NCBI GenBank assembly: GCA_963762635.1
Contig: CAVXLQ010000023.1
Location: 62,001-126,000 of the forward strand
Origin: Tenggerimyces sp963762635
GTDB taxonomy: Bacteria; Actinomycetota; Actinomycetes; Propionibacteriales; Actinopolymorphaceae
Reading direction: 5' to 3'
DNA: 64,000 nucleotides
Under the pieces are notes generated by a model that ran no database searches, was not told the origin of the DNA, and worked only from the letters and a program-made list of their open reading frames with translations. Of this stretch, positions 54,677 to 62,793 are shown one piece after another (positions within the stretch are counted from its first letter, which is position 1; each line of letters starts with the position of its first letter). Made by a program: the position numbers and the translations under genes.

Positions 54677-55558
54677 GTGGACCGTCTTGCCCTGCTCTGT
54701 GTTGTCTCCGCCGGCCTGCTCTGGGGTACCGGTGGGCTCGCCGGAACGTTGCTCGCCCAACGTTCCGGCGTCGATCCGCTCGCCGTCGCCGGCTACCGCC
54801 TCGCTGTGGGTGGTGGCCTGATCGTCGCGTGGCATCTGCTCACCGGGCGCTGGCGTGCGCTGCTTCTCGGCGCCGCCGGTCTGCGGCGGGCTGCGACTGT
54901 CGCCGCGCTCGCCGCCTGCTTCCAGGGTTGCTACTTCATGGCCGCCTCGTTGACCTCGGTCGGACTCGCCACGTTCCTCACTCTGGGCGCCGCGCCCGTG
55001 CTGGTCGTGGTCGCCGAGGCTCTCATCGGGCGCCGCCGTCCTGCCGGTCGTGCGGTGGTCGCGGTCGTGATCGCCCTTGCCGGGTTGGCTTTGCTCGCCG
55101 GGCCTGGTGACGCTCGCAGCGTTGTCGGGGTGGCGTTCGCCCTCGGCTCGGCGACAGCGTTCGCCGCTGTGACCATGCTCGGTGCGCGGCCGGTCGCCGG
55201 TGCCGGCGTGGTGCCGTCGACCGGTGTCGCGTTCCTGGCCGGCGGGCTCGTCCTGCTGCCTCTTGCCAGCCTGATGGGACGTACGGCGCTCGAGCCCGAG
55301 CTCGGCAACCTCGCGCTCGTCCTCTATCTCGGGCTGGTGCCGACGGCGACGGCGTACGTCCTGTACTTCGTCGGTCTGCGCACGGTCGCGAGCGGTACGG
55401 CCGCCGTCATCGCGCTCCTCGAACCGATCACCGCCGCGTTGCTCGGGACGGTCCTGCTGCAGGAGCAGCTCAGCCGACTGGGCGTGGCAGGCGCCGCGCT
55501 CATCGTCGTCGCGGTGGCAGTAACGGCGACTGCTCGCGACCGCGTTCCCGCCTCGTAG
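54677..55558 (+). CDS. EamA-family transporter
   Basis: DMT exporter of 293 residues with ten predicted helices; the first is LALLCVVSAGLLWGTGGLAG and the second repeat contains ALGSATAFAAVTMLGARPVA and ALLEPITAALLGTVLLQEQL, the conserved EP-x-x-A-x-L-G element of EamA. The GTG start follows GGAG by 6 bases. The 157-base leader carries a proline-rich leader peptide and terminator/antiterminator structures. Amino acids or their derivatives are common substrates; here the substrate is unknown. It ends 1 base from the convergent MFS gene. Confidence 0.93.
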   Translation: MDRLALLCVVSAGLLWGTGGLAGTLLAQRSGVDPLAVAGYRLAVGGGLIVAWHLLTGRWRALLLGAAGLRRAATVAALAACFQGCYFMAASLTSVGLATFLTLGAAPVLVVVAEALIGRRRPAGRAVVAVVIALAGLALLAGPGDARSVVGVAFALGSATAFAAVTMLGARPVAGAGVVPSTGVAFLAGGLVLLPLASLMGRTALEPELGNLALVLYLGLVPTATAYVLYFVGLRTVASGTAAVIALLEPITAALLGTVLLQEQLSRLGVAGAALIVVAVAVTATARDRVPAS

Positions 55559-55559
55559 C

Positions 55560-56834
55560 TCAGGTCGTCGAGGGCTCGCGCTCGGTCCAGCGCTCCGGCG
55601 ACTTGACGTACACCTGGTGCCACAGCAACGCGAGGAGGCCGCCGACGATCAGGACGCCGATGCCGAACCAGCCGACCGTCGCCGGCGAGCCGACCTGGTC
55701 CGCGACGATGCCGCCGATCAGGGGGCTGAAGCCCGACGCCGTACTGAGGCCGGTGTTGCTCATGCCGATCATCTGCGCGCGGCGGGAGTCCGGGACGGCG
55801 AGCGTGTACGACGCCGTCGCCTGCATGACCGCGATCGTGCCGAACGCGCCGCAGATGATGAACAGCACGCAGGACAGGACGATGTTCGGGCTGAAGAACG
55901 CGAACAGCAGCGGGATCGGGCAGAGCACGGTGACGAGGCCGATCGTGCGCGGCCTCAGTCGTTCCGGCACCCATCGCGAGTACGCCCAGGCGCCGATCAC
56001 GCTGCCTAACGGGTCCGAGGCGAGCAGGAAGCCGACGGCGACCGTGCCGGCCCCGATCGCCGCGGCGTAGGGCGCGGCGAGTCCCTCGTACACCGTGCTG
56101 AAGGCCATCAGCCAGATGATGAAACAGAGCGTGCGCAGCCCCTTGTCGGCGAACATCGCCTTGGCGGAGACGGCGATGGAACCGAGGAACGACTGTCTCT
56201 GCTCGTGCGCTTCCCGCGCCGGCGCCGGGCGGAACTTGACGCCGAACCTGACCAGCAGTGCCGACGCCAGGAACGTCGCGGCGTCGAGGGCGAGCGCGAT
56301 CCGCGGGTTGATGACCGTGATCAGCAGGCCGCCGCCGAGGAAGCCGGCGAGCTGGGCGGTCTGGATGGTGATGTTCCGGAGCGCCATGCCGACGAGGAAC
56401 TGGTCGCCGGTGAGGATGTCCGGCAGCTGCGAGATCTGCGCGGCCTTGAAGAGCGGGTTGAGGAACGAGACCAGGCCGACGAGGACCCACAGGCCGGCGA
56501 ACGGCATGCCGGGGAACGCGACGAGAACGATCAGCACAGCGCGGATGGCGTCGACGGCTGCCATCACGTTCCGTCTGGGGAACCTGTCGGCGATGCCGGG
56601 CAGGATGATCCCGCCGAGCAGGCTTGGTGCGAACGTCAGCGCGTACGTCAGGCCGGTGAGGGCCGCCGAGTTGGTCGCCTGGTAGACGAGGACGGACAGC
56701 GCGACCCGGGCCATCTGGTCGCCGGCCTGCGACGTCAGCTCGGCGAGCCACAGCGCGCGGAACTCCGACACGCCGAGGACCTCGCGGAACGTGACCCGCC
56801 TGCTGCTCCTTGCCGAACCCCCGTCGTCTGGCAC
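55560..56834 (-). CDS. MFS transporter
   Basis: Major facilitator protein of 424 residues with about 12 helices. The N-terminal repeat has FRALWLAELTSQAGDQMARV and GLTYALTFAPSLLGGIILPG-IADRFPRRNVM (the loop 2-3 motif GxxaDRxxRR). It resembles the enterobactin-exporter-like group, as does the broken exporter at 9755-10950. It starts with GTG. Its C-terminal tail is charged. The substrate is unknown. It is divergent from lemA with a 149-base gap in which no clear promoter element stood out. Confidence 0.92.
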   Translation of the reverse strand: MPDDGGSARSSRRVTFREVLGVSEFRALWLAELTSQAGDQMARVALSVLVYQATNSAALTGLTYALTFAPSLLGGIILPGIADRFPRRNVMAAVDAIRAVLIVLVAFPGMPFAGLWVLVGLVSFLNPLFKAAQISQLPDILTGDQFLVGMALRNITIQTAQLAGFLGGGLLITVINPRIALALDAATFLASALLVRFGVKFRPAPAREAHEQRQSFLGSIAVSAKAMFADKGLRTLCFIIWLMAFSTVYEGLAAPYAAAIGAGTVAVGFLLASDPLGSVIGAWAYSRWVPERLRPRTIGLVTVLCPIPLLFAFFSPNIVLSCVLFIICGAFGTIAVMQATASYTLAVPDSRRAQMIGMSNTGLSTASGFSPLIGGIVADQVGSPATVGWFGIGVLIVGGLLALLWHQVYVKSPERWTEREPSTT

Positions 56835-56983
56835 GCGTGCACCCTAGGGGCAGGCGCTGACTTATCGCTGTCGCCGAGATGTCGTCCCGGGCCCGGTGGC
56901 GTTTCGGTGACCCGTTCTGGTCACGTGATCCGGGCGTCTCAGTAGGATCCGGTGAGCCGACCGTCCGATAAACGGGGGTAAGC

Positions 56984-57604
56984 GTGACCTGGATCATCAT
57001 CGCCATCGTCGCCGTAGTGGTGTTGCTACTCATCGGCGTGGTGGTGTCGTACAACCGTTTCGTCAGCCAGCGCAACCTCGTCCAGGAGTCCTGGCGGCAG
57101 GTCGACGTTGAGCTGCACCGCCGGTACGACCTGATTCCCAACCTGGTCGAGACCGTGAAGGGCTACGCCACGCACGAGCAGACGATCTTCAACGAGGTCG
57201 CCCGCCTGCGCTCGGCCGCCACGGCCGGCGACTCCGGCACGTTGGCCGACCGGGCCTCGGCCGAGACCGCCCTGTCGGCCGGCCTGCGGCAGCTGTTCGC
57301 GGTGGTGGAGAACTACCCGGACCTGAAGGCGAACTCGAACTTCGGCGAGCTGCAGCGCCAGCTTGCCGAGACCGAGGACCGCATCGCCGCCGGCCGCCGC
57401 TTCTACAACGCGAACGTCCGGGCGTACAACACGCGGGTGGAGTCGGTCCCTTCGAACATCATCGCCTCGACGTTCAAGTTCGCGAAGGCGGAGTACTTCG
57501 AGGTGGAAGAGGCCGAGGTGCGCGCAGCCCCGACGGTCGACTTCGGCACCCCCGCCGCCGGCCAGGTGCCCCCGTCCCCGCCCCCGCCCGCCGTGGAGAG
57601 CTGA
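56984..57604 (+). CDS. lemA: LemA family protein
   Basis: LemA-type membrane-anchored coiled-coil protein of 206 residues. One N-terminal helix (IIIAIVAVVVLLLIGVVVSY) is followed by the signature FVSQRNLVQESWRQVDVELH-RRYDLIPNLVETVKGYATHE, a four-helix bundle ending with AENTED-like AETEDRIAAGRRFYNANVRA-YNTRVES, and a proline-rich tail. The GTG start lies behind GGGGGTAAGC. Function is poorly defined (membrane stress roles suggested for the family). A terminator hairpin follows the stop. Confidence 0.96.
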   Translation: MTWIIIAIVAVVVLLLIGVVVSYNRFVSQRNLVQESWRQVDVELHRRYDLIPNLVETVKGYATHEQTIFNEVARLRSAATAGDSGTLADRASAETALSAGLRQLFAVVENYPDLKANSNFGELQRQLAETEDRIAAGRRFYNANVRAYNTRVESVPSNIIASTFKFAKAEYFEVEEAEVRAAPTVDFGTPAAGQVPPSPPPPAVES

Positions 57605-57629
57605 GACCCCTTATCCACAAGCGCTGTTG

Positions 57630-57653
57630 GCCGGCCGACAACTGTCGGCCGGC
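57630..57653 (+). terminator. Terminator hairpin after lemA
   Basis: GCCGGCCGACA (57630-57640) and TGTCGGCCGGC (57643-57653) are perfect reverse complements, 26 bases after the lemA stop, followed by the A/T-rich tatgtgattatt. With a realistic loop the stem is about 9 bp of GC-rich pairs, a good actinobacterial terminator. Confidence 0.75.
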
Positions 57654-57697
57654 TATGTGATTATTGGTCAGCTGGTCGATGAGATTAGGTGAGAGAG

Positions 57698-58289
57698 ATG
57701 GGTGCGCTGGTCAAGAGGGAGCCGCTGCTGACGGTAAGCGAGTTCATGGAGTTGGAGTAACGACCCCGACCTGGTCCGCTACGAGCTCCAGGAGGGGAAC
57801 CTGATCGTCAAGACAAGCCCGCGGCCGGAGGCACGGCCACGCGGCATTTCAGCTTCGGGCACCAGCTGCAACCGCAGCTTCCGGCGGATCACCTGCTGCT
57901 CATCGGAGATCGACGTGAACCTCGAGCTCGCCGCCGCGGACAAGCCAGGGACGGTACGCAAGCCGGACCTCTACGTCGTGAGCCGGGAGGAATGTGACCG
58001 AGCACGCTCGAACGCCGATCTGGTGAGAGCCTCCGGTGTGCTGGTCGCCGTGGAGATTCTCTCTCCGAGCACGCTGCGCATGGATCGGGTGATCAAGTTC
58101 TCCGAATACGCGGACTCTGGCATCCAGCACTACTGGATGATCGATCTCGAGCCGCCGATCTCACTCCGCGCGTTCCACCTGGCTGGGCCATTCGGCTACC
58201 GCGAGTCCGAGGAGGCCACGGCCAGCTACCTCGCGCAGGAGCCTTTCCCGGTGTCGATCGATCTCAACGCCCTCGACCTGACGCGCTAG
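57698..58289 (+). pseudogene. Uma2-family (DUF820) nuclease-like gene, decayed
   Basis: The start MGALVKREPLLTVSEFMELE is cut by TAA at 57758-57760. The next frame has NDPDLVRYELQEGNLIV, the first frame resumes with HFSFGHQLQPQLPADHLLLI, and from about 57909 the second frame gives EIDVNLELAAADKPGTVRKP, then DLYVVSREE and VEILSPSTLRMDRVIKFSEY, which are the Uma2 restriction-like core motifs, to the TAG at 58287-58289. At least three indels are needed, so this is a true pseudogene rather than one sequencing slip. The only long intact frame starts near 57915. The last base overlaps the convergent transglycosylase stop in CTAG. Confidence 0.75.
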
Positions 58290-58972
58290 AGGTCGTCTGT
58301 CGCCTCGGCGTAACGGGCGGCTTGGGTTTGGACGGCGTGGAGGTAGTTCTCGGTGTCGTTGTAGCTCAGCACTGCTCTCGACCAGCCGACGTCGGTGTCG
58401 AGGTCGCCGCCTTCGGCGCAGAGGTAGCGGCCGGCTGAGAGGGCGGCGTCGTCGAGGTCTTGGGGGTCGGCGTGGCCGTCGTCGTCGCCGTCGGTGGCCC
58501 AGTCGGCCCATGAGGACGGGATGAACTGGAGCGGGCCCACCGCGCGGTCCCAGGAGGTGTCGCCGTCGAGCTCGCCGGCGTCGGTGTCGCGCACAGACTC
58601 GAAGCGCGAGCCGTCCAGCCGCGGGCCGACGATCGGCCGCGAGGAGCGGCCGTCGGCGAGCAACGTACGGGAGCCGTGCCGTCCGTGGTCGGTCTCGACC
58701 GCTCCGATCCCGGCCAGCGTCACCCACTTCAGGTCGCAGGCCGGAGCCAACGAGGCCAACCGGGACTCCGCCGCGGCGTACGACTCCAGCGCCCGCGCCG
58801 GTACGTCGGTCCGCGCGGCGACCGAGGCCGCCCACTCGGCGAACTCCGTCTGGGGAGCGGCGGAAGGAGACGCTGGCGAGGGAGGCGACGCAACCGGCAA
58901 GGACGTAGGCGAAACGGCCGGCGCCGAGCATGCGGCGGCCACGAGCAAGGCAAAGACGCCGAGCGACCTCAA
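58286..58972 (-). CDS. Lytic murein transglycosylase lipoprotein (MltB-like)
   Basis: Cell-wall lytic enzyme of 228 residues. The lipoprotein signal is RSLGVFALLVAAACS with modified Cys15, then a Ser/Pro-rich linker. The SLT-type domain has the catalytic glutamate in LAGIGAVETDHGRHGSRTLL, followed by GPLQFIPSSWADWATDGDDD-GHADPQDLDDAALSAGRYLC and VLSYNDTENYLHAVQ, which matches the short actinobacterial lytic transglycosylases. It cleaves the MurNAc-GlcNAc bond and acts on the outer face of the membrane. Confidence 0.92.
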   Translation of the reverse strand: MRSLGVFALLVAAACSAPAVSPTSLPVASPPSPASPSAAPQTEFAEWAASVAARTDVPARALESYAAAESRLASLAPACDLKWVTLAGIGAVETDHGRHGSRTLLADGRSSRPIVGPRLDGSRFESVRDTDAGELDGDTSWDRAVGPLQFIPSSWADWATDGDDDGHADPQDLDDAALSAGRYLCAEGGDLDTDVGWSRAVLSYNDTENYLHAVQTQAARYAEATDDL

Positions 58973-59022
58973 GAACCCTCACCTCAGGACGAAGGACGGC
59001 GAAGGAGGGCTGAGGTGAGCTC

Positions 59023-59949
59023 TCACCCTAGCCCAGGCGCCAGCGCCTCCAACAGCTCCGAAGCCCGGGCGGTCGCCGCCGCCGGGTCGACCGACACAGA
59101 CCCGATCAGCGGATCCCAGTTCAGGTCGTAGAACACCTCGGTCACGCCCTGCGTCTCCAGCCACAACGTGTCGGAACGGATCTGCGCGAGAGACCCGCTC
59201 AACCGCCGCCGCCCCGCCGAGGGCAACCCCGCGGGAACGACCTCCACCACTCCGCGGCACACGAACCGCAACGAAGAAGGATCCCGCCCAGCCTCCGAAG
59301 CGGCCGCACGGATCACCGCCACATCGGCCCCGATCCGAGACAGGTCGGCAGCCGACCGGCTGATCCACCCGTCCGCCAGCCGCCCGGCCCGCCGCAACGC
59401 GGGCTCGGCCGACCCGCCGAACAACACCGGCGGACCCGGCCGCTGCACCGGCTTCGGCAGGATCCGACTCGGCGGCACCGTGTAGAACGAGCCCGAATGC
59501 GACGTCAGCTCCGAGGTCCACACCGACCGCAGCACCGAGACGTACTCCGCCAGCCGCGCGCCGCGGCGTTCCATCGGCATCCCGACCGCGACGAACTCCT
59601 CCGGCTCCCAGCCCAACCCCAGCCCGAGGTCCAGCCGCCCACCGGACAGCACGTCCACCGACGCGGCCTGCTTCGCCAGGTACACGGGCGACAGGAAAGG
59701 CGCGTTGACCACCGCCACCCCGAGCCGCAGACGCGAGGTCCGCGCGGCAGCGAACGCCAAGGCGACCATCGGGTCGAGCACCGACTCGTACGCCGGGCCC
59801 ATCCGCTGACCAGCTCCGACGAGCAGCCGCTGGAACGTCCACAACGAGTCGTAGCCGAGCTCTTCCGCCCTGGAAGCGAACGAGCCGAGGTTCGAAGGAG
59901 TCGCCCACGCGCCCGACACCGGGGCGCCGAATCCGATCCGCACGGCCAC
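59023..59949 (-). CDS. LLM-class F420-dependent oxidoreductase
   Basis: Luciferase-like TIM-barrel oxidoreductase of 308 residues. Typical segments are LGSFASRAEELGYDSLWTFQ, RLRLGVAVVNAPFLSPVYLA-KQAASVDVLSGGRLDLGLGL-GWEPEEF and PPVLFGGSAEPALRRAGRLA. Actinobacterial members use coenzyme F420 and act on many substrates, here unknown. It lies 4 bases downstream of the flavoprotein gene on the same strand, so both are probably one operon. Confidence 0.92.
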   Translation of the reverse strand: MAVRIGFGAPVSGAWATPSNLGSFASRAEELGYDSLWTFQRLLVGAGQRMGPAYESVLDPMVALAFAAARTSRLRLGVAVVNAPFLSPVYLAKQAASVDVLSGGRLDLGLGLGWEPEEFVAVGMPMERRGARLAEYVSVLRSVWTSELTSHSGSFYTVPPSRILPKPVQRPGPPVLFGGSAEPALRRAGRLADGWISRSAADLSRIGADVAVIRAAASEAGRDPSSLRFVCRGVVEVVPAGLPSAGRRRLSGSLAQIRSDTLWLETQGVTEVFYDLNWDPLIGSVSVDPAAATARASELLEALAPGLG

Positions 59950-59953
59950 GAGA

Positions 59954-61312
59954 CTAGACCGCGTCCGCGGCCTTGCGCGCGGCGATCAGCACCGGGTCCC
60001 ACACCGGCGAGAACGGCGGCGCGTACGACAGGTCGACCATCGCCAGGTCCGCCACCGTCATCGCGTTCCACAACGCCATCGCGCAGATGTCGATCCGCTT
60101 CGCCGAGCCCTCCCGCCCCACGATCTGCGCGCCGAGCAGGCGGCCCGAGCCGCGTTCGGCGATCAGCTTCACCGTGATCGGCTGCGTCCCTGGGAAGTAC
60201 CCCGCCCGCGTCGTCGACTCGACCTTCACGGTCTCGTACGCGAGGCCGGCCTCCCGCGCCTCCGCCTCCAGCAGCCCGGTCCGCCCGACCTCGAGGTCGC
60301 AGACCTTGCTCACCGCGGTTCGGACGATGCCGGGGAACTTCGCCTGCCCGCCGCCGAGGTTCGTGCCAGCGACCCGGCCTTGCTTGTTCGCGTGCGTGCC
60401 GAGCGGCACGTGCACGTACCGGCCGGAGACCCGGTCGTACGACTCCACGCAGTCGCCGGCGGACCAGATGCCCTCGTGGTCGCGGACGACCTGCCGTTCG
60501 TCGACGCGGATCGCCTTGCCGGCGCCCAAAGGCAGGCCCGCGGAGGCGGCGAGCGCGGAGTTCGGGCGTACGCCGGCGCCGAGCACGACGAGATCCGCCT
60601 CGTACGTCGTGCCGCCGGCGACCACCGCCCGCACCTCGCCGGCCGAGGACGTCTCGAACGTGTCGACCGGCACGCCGGTCACGACGTCGATGCCCATGCC
60701 CTCCATGGCTTCGTGCACGAGCTTCCCGAGATCGGGGTCGAGCGTGGTCATCGGCTGCTCGGCGCGGTCGATCACGGTGACTGTCAACTTGCGCCTGACA
60801 AGCGCCTCTGCCATCTCGATGCCGATGTACCCGGCGCCGACGACGACCGCGCGGCGGGGCGATACCGAAGCATCGGCAAGCACCGCTAGCAGAGCCTCGC
60901 CATCGGCGAGCGTCTGCACGCCGTACACGCCCGTCGCGTCCACACCGGGAACGGGCGGCCGCAGCGGTGTCGCGCCGGTGGCGATCAACAGCTGGTCGAA
61001 GCCGAGCTGCTCCGACGTACCGTCGTGCCGCACCTCCACCTTGCGCGCGGCGACGTCGATCGCCACGGCCTCGGTGCCCATCCGGACGTCGATCCCGTTC
61101 TGCCGGTGCTTCTCCGGCGAACGAGCAACGAGCTTCTCCCGGTCGGTGACATCGCCCGCGATCCAGTACGGGATGCCGCACGCGGAGTACGACGTGAAGC
61201 GGCCCCGCTCGACCGCGATCACCTCCAGGTCGTCGCCCCGCAGCCGCTTCGCCTGGCTGGCGGCCGACATCCCCGCCGCGTCCCCGCCGATCACCAGCAG
61301 TCGCTCACCCAT
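59954..61312 (-). CDS. FAD-dependent pyridine nucleotide-disulfide oxidoreductase (CoA-disulfide reductase/NADH oxidase type)
   Basis: Flavoprotein of 452 residues. The FAD motif is LLVIGGDAAGMSAASQAKRL, and the single redox cysteine Cys45 lies in RFTSYSACGIPYWIAG, as in CoA-disulfide reductases and NADH oxidases. The NAD-binding motif is AVVVGAGYIGIEMAEALVRR, and the C-terminal dimerisation domain ends with LSYAPPFSPVWDPVLIAARK (the conserved Tyr-Ala-Pro-Pro). Its substrate may be a low-molecular-weight disulfide, a persulfide or oxygen. ATG 61312 was chosen. A long inverted repeat lies 29-100 bases upstream. Confidence 0.93.
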   Translation of the reverse strand: MGERLLVIGGDAAGMSAASQAKRLRGDDLEVIAVERGRFTSYSACGIPYWIAGDVTDREKLVARSPEKHRQNGIDVRMGTEAVAIDVAARKVEVRHDGTSEQLGFDQLLIATGATPLRPPVPGVDATGVYGVQTLADGEALLAVLADASVSPRRAVVVGAGYIGIEMAEALVRRKLTVTVIDRAEQPMTTLDPDLGKLVHEAMEGMGIDVVTGVPVDTFETSSAGEVRAVVAGGTTYEADLVVLGAGVRPNSALAASAGLPLGAGKAIRVDERQVVRDHEGIWSAGDCVESYDRVSGRYVHVPLGTHANKQGRVAGTNLGGGQAKFPGIVRTAVSKVCDLEVGRTGLLEAEAREAGLAYETVKVESTTRAGYFPGTQPITVKLIAERGSGRLLGAQIVGREGSAKRIDICAMALWNAMTVADLAMVDLSYAPPFSPVWDPVLIAARKAADAV

Positions 61313-61340
61313 GCCGCCCAGCCTGCCACGTCCCCACTCG

Positions 61341-61412
61341 CACTTCCCTGACCGGAACGTGGTTTGGGAGCGCTCCCATTGGTCCCAAGACCCCGTTCCG
61401 GTAAGGGAAGTG
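61341..61412. repeat. Long imperfect inverted repeat
   Basis: Left arm 61341-61369 (cacttccctgaccggaacgt and on to ggtttggga) and right arm 61383-61412 (tcccaagaccccgttccggt and on to aagggaagtg) match as reverse complements over about 29 positions with three mismatches or gaps. The 13-base centre includes part of the palindrome GGGAGCGCTCCC (61366-61377). It lies between the flavoprotein start and the left end of the IS110 element. It could be a strong hairpin, an operator or a REP-like target of the insertion. Confidence 0.75.
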
Positions 61413-61599
61413 GGGCAGGGCGTGGATGCTGTGGACGAACGTCGGCGCAACCAGCTGGACATCCGAGACCGCTACCGTGGGCCTCAGTGTCAGGGTGAGC
61501 TTCGCCGCTACTGCGGCTGGTTGGATCCTGAGTACCTGGGTGTCTGGCTCATACCGTGGATGCCGGCGCGAGTCTGGCGAGCATGCGTTTTGCCGATAT

Positions 61600-61717
61600 C
61601 TGGGTGTGAAGGACCCGGTCGGCGTGACTTGATAGGAGCGTGGCGTCGCCCCCACTGAGATGTGTCCGCCGACCGGGCCAACCGTCCATCACTGATCAGG
61701 TGAGGGAGGCAACCACC
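61600..61717 (+). ncRNA. Candidate bridge RNA region of the IS110 element
   Basis: CCCGGTCGGCG (61614-61624) and CGCCGACCGGG (61667-61677) form a perfect 11-bp stem with a 42-base loop. The loop holds CTTGATAGGAG (61628-61638), which reappears at the right end of the element as CTTGACATAGGAG (62775-62787), differing by a 2-base insertion. IS110-group elements encode a bridge RNA in the left end whose loops pair with target and donor DNA, so this stem-loop fits a donor-binding loop. The assignment is inferred; only the pairing and the shared motif are seen. Confidence 0.35.
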
Positions 61718-62779
61718 ATGGTTGTTGTTGGTGCCGATGTGCACAAGCGGACGCACACGTTCGTGGCGGTCGACGAGGCTGGCCGCAAGCTTGGCCAGTT
61801 CACTGTGGAGGCGACCAGCAAGGGCCATGACAAGGCGGTGCGATGGGCCCAGCTCGAGTTCGGCCCGGACTTGCGGTGGGGTATCGAGGACTGTCGTCAT
61901 CTGTCGGCGCGGCTGGAGATCGACCTGCTCACTGCCGGCCAGTCGGTGGTGCGGGTGCCGCCGAAGCTGATGGCCGAGCAGCGCCGGACCGCCCGCACCC
62001 GGGGCAAGTCCGACCCGATCGATGCGCTCGCGGTCGCCCGTGCGGTGCTGCGCGAGCCGGACCTGCCGCGGGCATGCCACGCCGACGCCTCTCGGGAACT
62101 GAAGCTGCTCGTTGATCACCGCGATGACCTGGTCAGATACCGCACCCAGGTGATCAACCGGTTCCGCTGGCACCTCCACCGCATCGACCCCACCATCGAC
62201 CCCGCACCGAAGTCGTTGGACCGAGCAAAGACCCGCGCTCAGCTAGCCGACGTCCTCCACGACCTGGACGGGATCGATGCCCGCCTGGCCCGCGAGCTGC
62301 TCGACGACATCGACACAGTGACCGGCCGCATCAACGCGCTCGAGCAAGAGATCACCGGCCTGGTGAAGGTCCAGGCACCCGCACTGCTGGAGGTGCCCGG
62401 CTGCGGCCCGCTCACCGCAGCCAAGATCGTCGGCGAGACCGCCGGGATCCACCGGTTCGGCGACGAGGCCAAGTACGCCATGCACGCCGGCGTCGCCCCG
62501 ATCCCGGTCTGGTCAGGGCGCACCGCAGGCAGGGTCCGGATGAACAAGTCCGGCAACCGCCAGCTCAACGCCGCCCTGCACCGCATCGCCGTCACTCAAC
62601 TCCAGCGACCCGGCCTCGGACGGACCTACTACGACAAGCGCCTCGCCGCCGGCAACTCCACGACCGAAGCCCTCCGCTGCCTCAAACGACGCCTCGCCCG
62701 AGTCGTCTACCAAACCCTGAAGAACAACCCTTCGACCAACACCTCGACCGCGACGACTGGACACGCGGTCGCGGCTTGA
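61718..62779 (+). CDS. IS110 family transposase
   Basis: Transposase of 353 residues. The N-terminal DEDD RuvC-like domain starts VVVGADVHKRTHTFVAVDEA (first acidic residue Asp7), has the glutamate in RWGIEDCRHLSARLE and the last aspartates in RTRGKSDPIDALAVARAVLR. The C-terminal Transposase_20 domain has LLEVPGCGPLTAAKIVGETA and IPVWSGRTAGRVRMNKSGNR, which should hold the catalytic serine of this family. The frame is intact, so the element may be active. GAGGGAGG precedes ATG 61718 by about 8 bases. Confidence 0.95.
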   Translation: MVVVGADVHKRTHTFVAVDEAGRKLGQFTVEATSKGHDKAVRWAQLEFGPDLRWGIEDCRHLSARLEIDLLTAGQSVVRVPPKLMAEQRRTARTRGKSDPIDALAVARAVLREPDLPRACHADASRELKLLVDHRDDLVRYRTQVINRFRWHLHRIDPTIDPAPKSLDRAKTRAQLADVLHDLDGIDARLARELLDDIDTVTGRINALEQEITGLVKVQAPALLEVPGCGPLTAAKIVGETAGIHRFGDEAKYAMHAGVAPIPVWSGRTAGRVRMNKSGNRQLNAALHRIAVTQLQRPGLGRTYYDKRLAAGNSTTEALRCLKRRLARVVYQTLKNNPSTNTSTATTGHAVAA

Positions 62780-62793
62780 CATAGGAGAAACGC

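Larger units (their letters stand above)
61430..62790 (+). mobile_element. IS110-family insertion sequence (ends approximate)
   Basis: The transposase gene at 61718-62779 is preceded by about 290-400 bases without a credible gene (61313-61717) and followed at once by a host gene, the long-left-end layout of IS110-group elements. IS110 elements lack terminal inverted repeats, so the borders cannot be fixed from one copy. The left border is set from the typical left-end length and the right border from the ATAGGAG motif at 62781-62787 that recurs in the left end (61632-61638). Confidence 0.6.
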
